Source of the DNA: Lichenostomus cassidix
Taxonomy: Eukaryota > Chordata > Aves > Passeriformes > Meliphagidae
Direction: 5' to 3'
Length of the DNA: 64,000 bases
Assembly (NCBI GenBank): GCA_008360975.2
Contig: CM039181.1
Location: 1,038,380-1,102,379, forward strand
Shown: positions 25,652-39,359 of the stretch, piece by piece
Position numbering within the stretch: position 1 is the stretch's first letter
How the letters are laid out: every line of letters begins with the position of its first letter
Notes under the pieces: model-generated
Told to the model about the DNA's origin: nothing
What the model saw: the letters and a program-made list of their open reading frames with translations, nothing else
Databases searched by the model: none
Position numbers and translations under genes: made by a program

Positions 25652-27819
25652 TCAACCTCAAAGCAGAGATTCTGCATCATCTGATTCATTGCAGTTAATG
25701 CATAGAAAAAGGACAAAATAGTTTTCATTATGCTTTTGGGATAAGCATATGCCAAAAACTGCCATGATCCATGTTTATATCCTGACAATTTCCATTTGCA
25801 CAGCACTGCAAACCAACGTCATCACTACAGAAAAAGTCACATTGCTCTGCTTACACAGTGGAAACAATTCCACAGCAATGAAAATAGCAAAGGAAAATGC
25901 CATTCACTAGGAACAGCTCCTTCCCAATGAAAGGTGGATGTATCGAGATCTCAAAAAGCTTTCTGTATTTAATTTTTCCCACTTTTGTTTATGTAAATAG
26001 AGATATATCCTAAAAATCATGTCATTCAAACACCCACTGTCTCAATTCCAGCAAGGCTCTGAACATTTAAATTTCCATTTTCACTCTATCTGCAGCACTA
26101 GTCCAATTAGCAGACAGACCACAGTTCCCTTATCTTTGTTATTCATACTTGAAATGTTAAAACTGAAATAATAAATCTTCCCTTACATTCTCATGGTATT
26201 TGTTTCGCTTCTGTGCTTCCTCTGGCTTGGACAACTCCAAGAGCTGAGTTTTATTTTGTTTCCCAGGTCTGTTTCACTTTAGGGGAATATTAATTTTTGT
26301 CAGTGTTTCCAGTGAAAAGAATTCAAGAGTTATTTCTACAGAGTGAACCACATTCCATGAGAGCCAGTAGAGAGAAACTCTCACAAAACTTGGATGGAAC
26401 CCATCAGATCCTTTAATATCCTGTTTTCCTTTTGTTTAACCTACAATTGTTCTGGAATCCAAATGTGTCAGTTGAAATGATAAATTGGTGTGAATATTAG
26501 AAATGGACTTCTCCCAAAACTTGGTGTTTGAATACCCAAATGCTGTGGGGGACATCAGATCTCAGCCTCAGTGGTGGAATTCATTTTCCCACCAGCACTG
26601 CAATCAGCTGAATTCAATTCCCTGAGGTCAAACGTTGGCCTGGAGTTGCACAGCTAATTACAGAATATGCCATGCAGGAGTGTTGCTGCTTCATTTGGCA
26701 CAAAACACAACCTGCAGGCATCGTGGCAATGGTGAAACCCTCTGCAGCTCTCACACACCTCTGAGGGGTGAATTTCAACTGAAAATAACAGAGGGAGTTC
26801 TTCTGAGAGAGCAGCTGCTGAATCCCTGCAGAACTCCTGAGTCCTGGCAGTTGTTGGTCAAACACATCACCTCTCACTGCTCATGCTGCTGAGAATCATC
26901 ACCAGCTGCCCAAATTCACAATTAGCACAAACATCCACCTTGCAAAGCAGCTCTCCAGCCTCACCTGTACTTAGGCAGATGAGCCAGAAGCTGCATGGTT
27001 TTGCATCTCTGGAACAGAACATTTGATTCAGCACCCAGTCCAGATTTTCAGATAAAGAAGAAATAGATTTTATAGGTGCCATTTGTATTCTTTGTCTTAA
27101 TGAGTTTTATTTTTCCCCACAGGCATTTATTTTTTTTAGTAATTCTTCAGCATCACTAGTATCAAGCAAAGATCATGGTGAAATATGACTACCAGCTTTT
27201 AGAAGAGCATTCTTCATGACCTTTTACAAACCTACTTAGCCTCAGTTATGGGATAACATGTGGTTAACATCTGAAAATGCAGGTTTTTTATCTTTAGAGC
27301 TTATTCATATGACAATTAATAAATGGTGGAAATGCTAAGCCTTTCCCATTTACTGCAAAGTTATTCCTCTTGGGGGAAAAAGCCCAACAGACATGCTGGG
27401 TTTGTAGATAGTCAAGGTTCCAGGTAAATCCCAGTTGCTATTATGGCCAGAGCAGTACCAGCTTCTCCTGAAATAACAATGCAAGCATCATTTCCTTTAG
27501 GGCATTATGACAACCAGCCATGGAGGGACCCAAACAGGTTAAAAGGATCTCTAAGGAATAGGAATTTCCATCCCAAAAACCCACCAGTTCCTCACATTCA
27601 CAGGATTATCAGTGATAATTTTGGGAGAGATGAACTGCTGCTCTCGTGCTGATTTAGGGATCCACTGAGTGTTCAGACAAAGGAAGAACCCCAAATCTGC
27701 AAAACATTCCCATCGACTTCAGTAGCCTCTCACAGCTGAGCCAATTATTCAAAGCATGTATTTCCCTTGCTTATGAAAACTTGTCATGCATACATTTCCT
27801 GTGCTTTAATTACTGAGCA

Positions 27820-27960
27820 ATTACAGAGTGTTCCAAACTGGAAGGAACCCATGGAGATTAGCAAGTCCAGCTTTCAGATGAACAGCCCATTTGGGAGTCA
27901 AACCCTTGACCTTGGCAGTCATCATCATCTCCATGCTCTGATCAGCTGAGCTGATCTCAG
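27820..27960 (-). mobile_element. tRNA-Ile-headed, CR1-tailed SINE (TguSINE1-like)
   Basis: Read on the minus strand, the element opens with a degenerate tRNA-Ile: an A box region (AGCTCAGCTGATCAGAGC), an anticodon-arm region, CCAAGGTC, and a B box GGTTTGACTCC (consensus GGTTCGANTCC). It then passes into a CR1-type 3' tail with the complement of AACTGGAAGGAACCCATGGA. This composition (tRNA-Ile head mobilised by CR1) is that of TguSINE1, described in zebra finch and other songbirds. The copy is diverged and presumably inactive. Limits are approximate by about 10 bases. Confidence 0.75.
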
Positions 27961-30900
27961 ACTGAAATGCATCATTCTGTGTATTGTATTTGTTTTGATT
28001 CCACCAACAGGCTTTGAGACATCAGAGAACAGCAGGTCCAGTAAGTCTGTGTGTTGAACACCCACTGGCACACTTCAGCCCAGTAATCACAAATAAATGT
28101 CAATTGCCCATCATCTTTTCAGCCATAACAATTTACCTGAAATGGGCTGACAAGACTGCATAATGGTATAAAGCTCTGTAAGCACTAAACATCCTGCAAA
28201 ACAAAGAGCCACTCTTGATGAAAACCATGCTAGCATTTCATTTCCTCCCCTCACTTGATTAATAAAAAATCCAATGCCACAGGAAAGCTACTTAGACACA
28301 AATCTCATTATTCCAGACCACAAGGTGGGTGACATTTTCTGAGCTCAATCATTTACTCCACAAGACCCTAAAAATGTCCTGCAAGGGACAATGTGAAACT
28401 TAATTTTGATTCAACTTCATGGCTAAAACAATAAGTTCCTAAATAGTATAATTGAGAAAAAGTTCTGAAAAACCTGTAAGCTTTTCTTTAAAAAAAAATA
28501 ATCTGCACCTCAAAGCCTGAGAGTGCTGGAAGCAGAATGAAAGGTTGGCACATCAATCACCTGCAAAAGGGAACTTTTCCCATGTGCCCAATGAGTTCTG
28601 CCTTGAACTTTATTATTGAACACTGAAAAGATTTGCCATGCTATCCATCAGCATTTGGGAAGTTCTGAGTTATCTCCCTGATAAAATTATTGCATTTTCA
28701 TGGTATCAATGAATTAAAAATATATTTACCTCGAAGAACAAGCGTTAGAGCATTCCTAATTTTATACAGTCATCTGGATATGAAGTCATGACACCAAGTA
28801 ATTTTTTACAAGTACTGTGAGAATAACCAGGAGGCTCTATTAACTTTACCACACAGTCTCATTACAACTTTTAAAGCACTCAGCAGAATGAAATGATAGT
28901 CACCACGAGCTCTCCAGATCCATGGGATCTTGAACAGCAAGCGTGGAAACTACTGCTGCCTGCACGAGATGGAAAGCTGAGAGGGAATAAGGAAGGAAAT
29001 GCCTTTTGGAACTTGAAATTTCCAATTTGATGATACATATCTGACTCAGAAAACAGCATAACATGGCTGCAAAAATAGCATTCAGGCAAAAAAATCCAGC
29101 CCTAAATATATAAGTTAATAAAAAAAATACAAACTGACGTATCCCTTACAGCCCAAATGCAAAACAACACAGAGGCTTTAACTGAATCCAAACTAATTTC
29201 AAATAGATGGAAAGCAAGGCTCAGGTTGGCTAGAAAACCTTCCCAGTCTGTGCTGTGAAAGGCTGGACTGCACCAAGCCCCACAAGGGATTTCTCAGCAC
29301 AAGTTCAGAGCTAACAGGAGTGAGCTTTCTGTGCAAACAGGGAGTTGGGGAACTCCTGCTCCATCCAGCTGGGATTAAAGACAAGCCATCCCTTCAGGAA
29401 GCAGCTACATGGAGGGTTTGTGAACATCTGCAAAGTTCCTGAAAAAGTAAAATTCTACAGCAAAACTGTAGACAGGAGTTCACCCTTTGCTCTCCTCCCT
29501 CAGCTCTAATAAGTTTATTTTGTGCTACATGTTTGCCACCAAACCAAAGCAGAGGATTGCACAGATGGAAATCCTAATTGCATGGCCATCAATTCACCCA
29601 CAGAACAATAATTTGAATTCTCTGGATGCATTAAGGAATGTATGCTGAGACTGCTGAACTCACACTGCTATTTGGGTCAAAAGGAAAAAAACCAACCAGC
29701 AACATAGAGATGTCAGAGTAAATCCCAGTGAAATATGGCAGGCCTTTTGCTCACTTTATGTCTTCCATCAGCTTTCTGCTCTCACTTGACAACTCAGTGG
29801 AATTTTTGGGAAGCAGAGATCAGATATCTTAATCTAGCTGAGATTTCAACCCCTTGCAGCAGGGACTGCCTAATGCAATACAGAAGGAGATTGGGTAAAA
29901 GCTGGAAGTACATCAGCATAAATCCTACTCCTCCAAGTAAAAATTATGTCATCACCATCGTGAAATGGAGATAAACTTCCTAAAATGAGCTATTCCACCG
30001 TGCTGCTGCTGCTGCTGGATTTTCTGCCTTCCTGAAGTGTCCATCTAGGCTGTAAATTCCTCCAAGCAGGAAACATTTTATCTGCAGTAGTGAGAGGAGA
30101 CAGCCAAGCTCAGGGTCTGTGCTCAGTACTGCAAACACACATCTCCACCCCATCCAGCAGACACTGTTGAATCTGAGCCTATTCTGAGCAGAACACAGCA
30201 AAGTTTTATTATTTTCTATGCATCTTCCAAGCAGTGTTTCCGGCAGGACTTCCAAGGAATTGGCTTGTTCCCAGAACTCCTGGAAAAGCCTTTCCTGCCT
30301 GCAGCATGCCAGAAAGCACTTCAGCATGAGAGCATGGATTCCCCACAAAGTGAGCAGGCAGGAGTGGAATACAAGGGGAAAAAAAAACATTTTAAAGTTC
30401 ACAAGATTGCACAATATTCTTCTAAAGGCTCCAGAGAAACCTTTTTGCATAATGAATGTTTGAAGCACTGATGGAATGGAGCTTTGGATAAATTATTTGG
30501 TCACTGAAGGGAGTCAGATGGGGTTTGGGGAATATTCAGTTTGAGAGTCCCCCATGGACCAAAAGGAGTGCCAACAAGACTGAAACTGTCTTGTGTCATT
30601 TCCTAACAGGTCACTGTGTTGGTTTCCTTATCACCACTTAAAATAGATCCCAGAGAAGCTTTCTGGGGTTCTCCACACTTCCCCTCAGCCTGGGACAGCA
30701 AGGCAGGGAAAAGCTCTCAGTGAGAGCAAAGATCTCTCTCAGATCACATCATCACACAAGATTCCCCACTTCTGTCCTGATTAACTTGTCAGGAGGAGCA
30801 TGCAGCCTTGTGAGAAACCCTGGAGCTCCCTGCAGCTGGTTTGGGGTGAGCCTGAGGCTTCTGAGGTGCACCAGGCTCATGACATTGATCCCCCAGCTGT

Positions 30901-31377
30901 TTGGAGCACAGTGGGAGCTCCCAGTGGGCACTGAGCTGCCCAGAGCTGCTGCTGTGCCATGGAGTGTCCCCAGCCCCAGACACCTCCTGGAGCACTCTGG
31001 CCAAGTACAGAAAAGTCTCTGATAACACCCAGGGCTCTGACAGGCAAAGGATAAAAGGGGAAGAAAAGACACATCTAGGAGAACTCAGACATACAGTGAT
31101 TTTAAGTGGAACTCACATGACTTATATCACTAAAAATCACAGTTCTGCTGGGTCAGAGCTTCCCTGCAAACTCAAGCATCTCCATTTGGCTGCCTTGGAG
31201 AATTTGCATTTGTTATTGTCGCACAGCAAACAACGAGGCTGCAGATAAAAACCTGCTTATCAGGTCATCAGCCACAGCAGGGCCAAACAGAACTCTGATT
31301 TGTGTTCCTCAGGTCTCAAGCACTCAAGCTCAGCCACAATGACAGCACCTGGCTGCCCAGGCTGGTTTGAATACATT

Positions 31378-31391
31378 TATATATATATATT
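31378..31391. repeat. (TA)n microsatellite
   Basis: About seven TA units preceded by ACATT; short. Confidence 0.85.
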
Positions 31392-33224
31392 TGCTGGTTT
31401 GCAAGCTCAAACAGGATATTTATGCATGGAGTCCAGCGTGGTGCAGCACAGGATGTCACACAGCAGTGATCACAGCTCAGTTCCCTGCCTGCTGCCCAAC
31501 AGCAAATCAATTCTGTGTTCTCATCTCTTGTCATCAATCACTCCTGGAGTGGCTGCCAAATGAGTGAGAGGGAATGCTAGAAAACACACAGGAGCTCTAA
31601 ACAAATCTTCATTATAATCAGACTGAATTCCCTCAGCAGGGCTGCTCTTCCCATGCAAAGCAGTTTTCAAACCAAGGATTTCTTTAGATAGGGCAGCCCC
31701 AAAAAATTTAGCTCCTCCCAAAAAGAGTAAAGTTCCTAGGTTCTTGAATTGCTCTGGTATTTCACAACATTGGCAATTATTTAAAGAGCTCTTCCTGCCT
31801 CTGACACTAAATGTGGTCTTTCTCCCTTTCTGTCCCAAGTCAGCTTTTCCTGCTCCTGTATTTTCCAGGAAGAAGCCTCTGGAAAGAAACTCCTGCAGCT
31901 CTCCTTTTAAGCCTTGCCTTTGGCCCAAACACTCAGTTCTGATAATATTTAAATGGCATTGTTTGCTCAACACCAGTGTGATGCTCAGAGCTTACAAAGT
32001 CTGTGTCAGAGCAGCTCTTCATGGCTCTGGGAAAAAAAAAAAAAAAAGGAAAAAACTTGCTACCAAAAAAAAAATCAAATCTCTCAAAAATGTAAAATGA
32101 AATGATGCATTTAGGAATATATACACAAATCTTCTAACAGTTAAAGTGAAATTACTCCTCAAGCTCCAAGGTGAAAACAGATGGCAGATCCAGCACAGAG
32201 CTACAACTGCTTGTAAAGTGCTTGTAAACCCTGCTGGGGATGCTCCTCTCAGCAGCCCTGCAGACTGAAAACTCTCCCAGCTCAACCTCCTCAAGTTCTC
32301 ATCACTCCTTTTCCCTGCTATTTCCTGGTCACGTTGAGGGTTTGTTTTCTTCCAGGACAGACATTCCCTGCTGTGCTTTTCCCGGTTTCAGACTATTTTT
32401 AATATTTATTTGAAGTTGCTGCAGCAACAGGGAATAACAGATGGTAAGAGTTAAAATTCTGCCACAGGAGACATTTATCATCGTGGCTCTGCATAATGTG
32501 AGCTCTTGTTCTCTGGGTTTTTCCCCAAGCTGGACACTCCCCTGGTTGTTTTATGATGGTTACACTAATGAATTCATGTGCCTAATGAATGGTGTAAACC
32601 TCTCAAATTGATCAGCACGTGTTTGATGGGGTTTGGTGATTGCATTAATGAGAAAGTGGCAATGTTTATTTCTTGCCATTTCTCACCACTGCTGAAGGAG
32701 CCAGACTGCTGAGAGCAGATTTCATGCTTACCTTGGTCCACAAATAAATCACAATTAATTTCTGTGGTGTCAAGTTTAAAAAGAAAAAAATATTTAATAA
32801 GTATTTAGTACCATTAAGGTAACTGAAATCCAGAATTGCTTCCAGAAGATACAGAAGAGCTCTTTATACAGCTCTGGTCCTTCAGGGGATCACAAACATC
32901 TCCAGTTATCTACTCACTCTAGGAAGAATTCAACAAAATATAAATATAACTACCACTAAATTAGAAAATGTGACCTGTGGGACCTGAATGTGGAAGGTGA
33001 GAAGCACTGAATTTGGGTTCCACACCTCAGACCATCAGGACAACTTTAATACTGACTCCAGAAAATATTTGCAAGTTTTATTCTGTTTTTCATGAGGCTT
33101 AGGCCAGCTGAACCAGTTGTACTTGTAGGAATGCTTGCCTAGCAATAACCCAGATATCTTCTCCCTATAAGTTTTAAAAATCTTCTTCTAATGGCAAGAA
33201 TTTAGAAATCAATTTTCAGAGACT

Positions 33225-33345
33225 AAACAGCCAGGCAAGGTGGGGTTTGTCCCACTCTGCTCTGCACTGGGGTAACCTCACCTTGAATATTGAACACAGT
33301 TTTGGGTGTCAAAAGGTTGCTCTCCAAAATGTACACTAATGGCTC
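33225..33345 (+). mobile_element. CR1 LINE internal fragment
   Basis: The stretch CTCTGCACTGGGGTAACCTC followed by ACCTTGAATATTGAACACAG and TTTTGGGTGTC matches the CR1 reverse-transcriptase-end segment that normally reads as tctgcactggtgagacctca...gtccagttctgggc. It is old and diverged, without an open frame. Limits are approximate. Confidence 0.6.
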
Positions 33346-33572
33346 ACAGTTCCTGAGCTAGAATGATACCCAATTGAGTATCAAATGCAGATTAAACTCT
33401 TTATAATCATGCTAAAATCCAGGGTGTGGGGATCAGTCCAGGCTGTGATTACTCTATGTACTGTTTTTCTTCAAGTTTGAATTCCTTTTCATAAAAGCTT
33501 TTCATTGCAAAGCTGGAAACAAATGATCTGGAACAGCAGGAATTGTTGTTCAAAGGTGATAGATATAGAATT

Positions 33573-33590
33573 AAAAAAAAAAAAAAAAAA
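33573..33590. repeat. Poly(A) run of about 18
   Basis: Uninterrupted A homopolymer about 230 bases after the CR1 fragment at 33225-33345. CR1 elements do not end in poly(A), so the two are probably unrelated. Confidence 0.9.
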
Positions 33591-36500
33591 TCATCTCATA
33601 CCCACAGAAAGGTAGTGCATCAACCACAGGCTGATTTCCAAAATAGATCATGATGGGCAATACCCACACTGCCTGCTGGGACCAGCCAGGGACAAGGGGA
33701 GGAAAGAAACATGTTGGGATCATTTAAAAAAAAAAAATTATTTTAATAAAGACGTGCTGTGTAATTTTTACTGCTGCAGATCCACAAAACAGAAAAAAAA
33801 AGTAACGTTGGTTTCCAAATTAAATGTTTGGTGTGTAAGATCAGTAAAGAAGTTTCTCTGTACAGTTAAAGCCACTAAAAAAGGAATTGCCATTTAAAAA
33901 CTTGGGCACTCCTCAAAGTGGACCTGAGCAGCCTCTGTGTGTCAAGAGCAAAAACAGCTTTGGACCAAAAAGAGGAAACAAGTTTCACCCAGAGGAATTT
34001 CCCCCTTGCTGGTTTAGCTCCAAACCTGCTGTAGGACACTGAAAGGATCACACAGACTGTCACAGAACTGCAGTGGATCTCAGATCCTTTCAGATGATTT
34101 CCCAAAATCCAATTTATTCCTTCCCAAAGGGTTTCTATTTCTCTGGCTGTTCCTCTCCTGTGCCAACCTCCACAGAATCAAAGGAGTTAACTCAGGTTCT
34201 GCACCCAACAAGACTTTTGCCAACATTCATTCTGTTGCTTCATTCCTGCCCAGCCTACTGTGAGCATTTCCCTGACTTCCAATTCTCCAACAAAAATACA
34301 ACCATCTGACTGTGGCAAAAGCACAGAAAATGCTGGGCAGGAGCTGATTTGGTGATTTTTGTGCAGAGGTATCTGTTGGGTCATGGCTCAGCCTGGGCAT
34401 TCAGGCATTGGAGCAGCATGAGGTAATCCTCTGCTGAATGGTTTAATTGAGGCTTTCAAAAAGCCTTTCAGTCTGGCCAAAATCAGAAATGTGAGATGCT
34501 GGGCTGATTTTAAAACACAGTGATGTAAACCATGCGTGGTGTCCCTCTGTGGTTTATATTTACATAAATGTTTCATTCATGCATCTTTCCTGACCTTCCT
34601 CCTGCATTTATTTGTCACTGAGAATCTCAGCACAGGATGAGTGTTCCCACTTGCCAGCCATGTAAAAAATTAATTTTTAGGAAAAATTCAGCCTGTCTTG
34701 CCATATTTCTGTGAAACAGGAAAATACATTGATTACAGAGTTTACCAGCCCTGAATAGACAAAGAAAAAATGGGAATTTTGGCAGTCCATAGGCAACCTG
34801 AAGGATTTGGGTTTTCCTTTGGTTGCCATTCATCTCTTGAGAATTAAGAAGCCACTCCAAGCTTCCCAAGGCATTCCTTGCAGAAAAAGGGAGTGGAAGG
34901 AAGCTCATCTAGGATCTGCTTTTTGGAAGAAGTCAGCCAAGCAGGAGTGATGTTTTTCACACAGTTTGCTCCAAGTCTGCACACTGACAGATCCAACCCC
35001 AGCGTGTTCCCCTCTGCCAATCCCCTGGCAATTAACAGCTGGCAGAGCTAATTGCACTGCAGCTCTGCTGTGTCACAAGGGCTGCAGCCAGCTGAGGAAC
35101 AGCTTCACCCCTCAGCAGGGAGGTGACAGAGATCATCCATCCCGGGCAGAGTGGGACCCAAGGAATTCATCCTAATGATCCTGCAGGAGCTCAGTCAGCC
35201 TGGCAGCCTGGAGACACTAAACCCTGTGCTGTGTTTATCCCAAACTCACAGAGATTGTCCTGAACAACAGCCAGAGCAATCCGGGATTTTAATTCACAAA
35301 GCTCTCCTCCTGAGAGGATTCTGTTAACACATCCACTTTGGGATATTTTCCCAGTTCAAGCAGGATGCTCACACTAGGAAGGAGCCAACAGGAACCAGCA
35401 GGCTGAAAATCCAGCCTGTGAGGCAATGATCCCCAAAAATCCCTCCATCCCAGGTATCCACAGGGATTCTGTGAGCCAGGCAGAGCCTTCAGCCTCAGCA
35501 GGTTCCATGGAAGAGCATCAATAACATCATTAATGAGTTTAATTTTATCATCACTGTCAGCCCTCTGACAGTGCTGCAGAAAATGAGTGAGACCACAATG
35601 GGGAACAAACACATCTCACAGAATGTTATTTAAAATAAATTAGTCCCTCTGCTACCCAAGGATTTCAAGGCAGTTCATACAGATTATCTCTTCCTCCAGG
35701 CAACAAGAATATTCATTTTACCTGAAGGACGCAGTGAGGAGGAATGATCTTTTGTGTTTTGTTGCACATGCCTAGTTTTGAGATTAAAAGTTCCAATTCC
35801 CTATCCACATGGACACCACGTGTGTAAGGAAATGCTTTAATTAAATTCATTGAACTCCAATGTGAGCCGTGATTTAAATAATAGAAAAATGAGGTATTGG
35901 ATTTCCAAGGGTATTTTGTAATTGGAATGAGAGCAGCTGCCAAAAGACAAAAAAGCTGGAGGGCAAACAGTCTATGGGTTTGGGCAGCAGCAGGTAAGCA
36001 GAGCACTGAATCTGAGATTGATTACATGGGTTTGTCTAGTTGAAAAGAAAGAGAATGAAGAATTAGCAAAGTCCTCTGAAATAAAACTCATGTGTAAAAA
36101 GAATACCAGACCCTGAACACACTCTGTGCTAAACAAAAAATTTAAATATTCTTTTCTGCCCGAAGCCAAATCTCAAAATTAGGACAATACAATCAGGTAT
36201 CAAACCTAACCCATCTCAGCTCTGCAGCAACTGCTTGCTCAGTAAGAACATAAATAGATGTATGAAATAAAAAATGTCTGAATGAAACTTTCAAACCCAA
36301 ATCCCACAGGCTGCCCTAACATTCACTATAAATATTTTAACAGGTCCATTGTTCTAGCCTGAAGTCAGAAGGACTAATAACATTTTACTTCAAGTTTTTC
36401 AATAATTGGCAATATTTTGAGAGCACCTGGAGACAAAAGCTCCTGGGGGAATTACAGGGTTCATTGGAAACTGTGGTCTTACTGCTGCAGAGGGGAAAAA

Positions 36501-39342
36501 CTGATAACTCAGTATTTCTCTAAGTCCCATTAATTTATATAAAATACAGAATTTGGGAGGAGTGTGACTCATGAGACTGGAATGATCAGTGCTGTCAATA
36601 TTGACTAAACTCAGTGTCACACCTACCTGGACAGCAGAAGCAAGCACAGATGTAGATTTGGATTTTGAACCCAGAAATCCATCAATTATCAGATTTAATC
36701 ATGTCACCCATGCAGTTATGAACCACCTCCAATGAAGAATGAAATCACCTTCATAAGTAAGCAACTACTGCAAAACCCATTACACACAGCATAAAGGATC
36801 CAATTGTTTTCATTTCAAATTAACCAGGTTTGTTTCAAGCCCAAACCATTGCCAAAATAAACCAGAATGCCTATAATTGCCTCACAGCACAAAAGGCAAC
36901 CTAAATATCCCTTTCCAACAATGGCATCTCATCAATTTAAGTTCACATTATTAGTTGTGCAGCAATGGTAGAAGGAGAATATTGGGACATTAAATATTGA
37001 ATGTCCTTACACAGCTTTGGAAATTCCCCACAGATGCCTCAAGACCAAACTCACAACCAAGGGCCAGAACAGAAAATGTGAAGCCACATATTTCTTATCT
37101 AGGCACACAGATATTTAAAATAAACCTCAGTTTAAACAAATGGGTTTTTTCTCAAGCCTCTTTCAGAGCTCTTCCCCTTCATTTTCCAGCTACAGCCAGA
37201 CCTCTGTTTATGCAAATGGAGAGAAATTCCATTTCCCATTCAGCCAACGCCACAAAAATGACCTTCTTAATTAACTTCAGCTTCTTTTCCAGAAGGTTTA
37301 CTGAGGGTCACAGGAGCAGTGAAGCCACAGAAGAAAAACTGTAGGAACAGCTTGGTCCTCAAAGCCATAACTCCACATGAGCAGCTCAGCCTTGCTGCAT
37401 TGCCCTTTTCAAAAAGGTGTTTTCAGAGAAGCTTGCATTGCCTGCACACCTAGAGAGACTGCAGCACAGCTCATCTGGTGCTGCTGGAGCTTTGAGGCAG
37501 CTGAGAGCCCCATGCCATGTAAAATTAGATATTATATTATATTTATTATATTATAGCCATCCAATCAGCCACTAACTGTGGCACAAACAAAGGCAGAAGT
37601 GCAGATATTCTGTGTGCAAGAAGGAAACAGCAAACATCTTCAAAACACCATAAACATTAAACTATAGAGGAGGGGAAAAAAATCAAATCAGGCTCTGCTG
37701 ATTCTATCATTAGCAGGTTAGTTTCAAGCTTATATTTTCAATTTAATAGCTAGACATTCTCCTCTTACCTTCAGCAGGCACTTGGGCAGAGCAGTGGATG
37801 CAGCAGCAGGTCAAACAGCCCCACAGGGCACAGAGCAGCACCAGGCACAGCAAACTGCAAACCAACCCCAAAATCCATCCAGGAATCCTCTGGGAGCAGC
37901 AGAAAACAGAGCCAAAAGGCTGGGAATGCACAGTGCACCCCAAAACCACCCAGGGAGCAGCAGTGCAGGAGGAGAAACAAGAGCAAGGCTGGAGATAACT
38001 CTCCATCAGTGCCTGAGGAGGGACAGCTGGGCTGAGCTGGAATGGAGCTCAGGTGAGCTGAGCAGGGACATCATTAGAGCTCACAAGGGACAGCTGCTGT
38101 CACCTTTCTGGAGCTTCATCTGTGTAAGCAGTATGGTAAAAAAAATATTTTTTTTTAAAAAAAAGGGAGCAATCACTATAATGCAATTCATTTGGAAGGA
38201 AATTGGAAGGAAATTCACTTGTTCTGAACAGTGAAGACACAGCTTTAGGATTTTCACTTTAAAGAAGAAAGAGGTGTTCACCTCCACGTCTTAGCCATGT
38301 TTTTTGTTCTGAGAGCCTTGTAATAAATATGGGATATCACACTTTTATAGCACTGATGTACAGATTTATTGCCAAATAAAGCATGTCAGGATATTTACTA
38401 AACAGATGAAATTAAGTCACACACATATCCTATCACAGCCAGGTCCTGCAGGATGATATAAGAGATTTCAAAGTGAGACTAGTGTGGCCATTTGGTGCAA
38501 ATTCTGGAGGAAAGCTTTAACTGGGATCTCTCCTCAGCTGAGCCATCCTGACATTTGTCACTCTTTGCCAGTCTGGGCCAGGGAGTGTGACAGGAAGACA
38601 ATCCAGTGAGAGGTTGGACCATGAGAACCTAAGGCAGAGAAAGTCCTAACAAGGTCAATTAAAGAAGAAAATGAAAGATTTCCCAACCAAGTCATTGGGA
38701 TTTTGCATTTTAACTGAGCTGTCAGGCTGCAGTTTGAATTGTGCATTTCCTTGGTGCAAAGCAGAGTTCCAACCCAGCTGAGGCACAGGGTGAGGAGGCA
38801 GAGCTCTGAGCCTGGAACCCTCAGAGCTGCAGTGCTGACTGACCTCAGGCAGCTCACAAACAGCATTTTCTCTAGCTGGGAACTTCTCCAGCACTGCCAG
38901 CTCTGCTGCAGCTCCTGACCTTTTCCTGGATGTCAGATGGCAATGATTTTTGGTCTATCCGGTCTGGACTGAATTTGATCCCAAGCACAGGGCAAGGGAA
39001 GGGAAAAAAAAAAAAAAGTTGATTCTCTAAAAGCTTTACATACTGCATGTTTAAAATTGAAACTCTCAGCCCCTCAGAGCTACATTCCCAGCTCAGGGCT
39101 GGTAAGAAGCAACATGTTTTTTGCTTTAATCCTTTCCAAAGACACATTCCATACATGGTTAGCATCCCTGCCAACCCCTCAGCCTCTCCGAGAGCACACA
39201 TACCAGCTTTAAAGTAAGCTCTGCTAAAACCAGTGCAACAGTCCTGTGGGTTAAGTTTATATTATTTCCAGATCCATGTAGCTGCAGGCTCCTTTTTAAA
39301 GTTGCAAATGATAAGTCATCTCTTTGTTGCCAGTACTTTTTC

Positions 39343-39359
39343 TTTTTTTTTTTTTTTTT
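39343..39359. repeat. Poly(T) run of about 17
   Basis: Uninterrupted T homopolymer. No retrocopied gene is recognised on the minus strand beside it. Confidence 0.9.
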
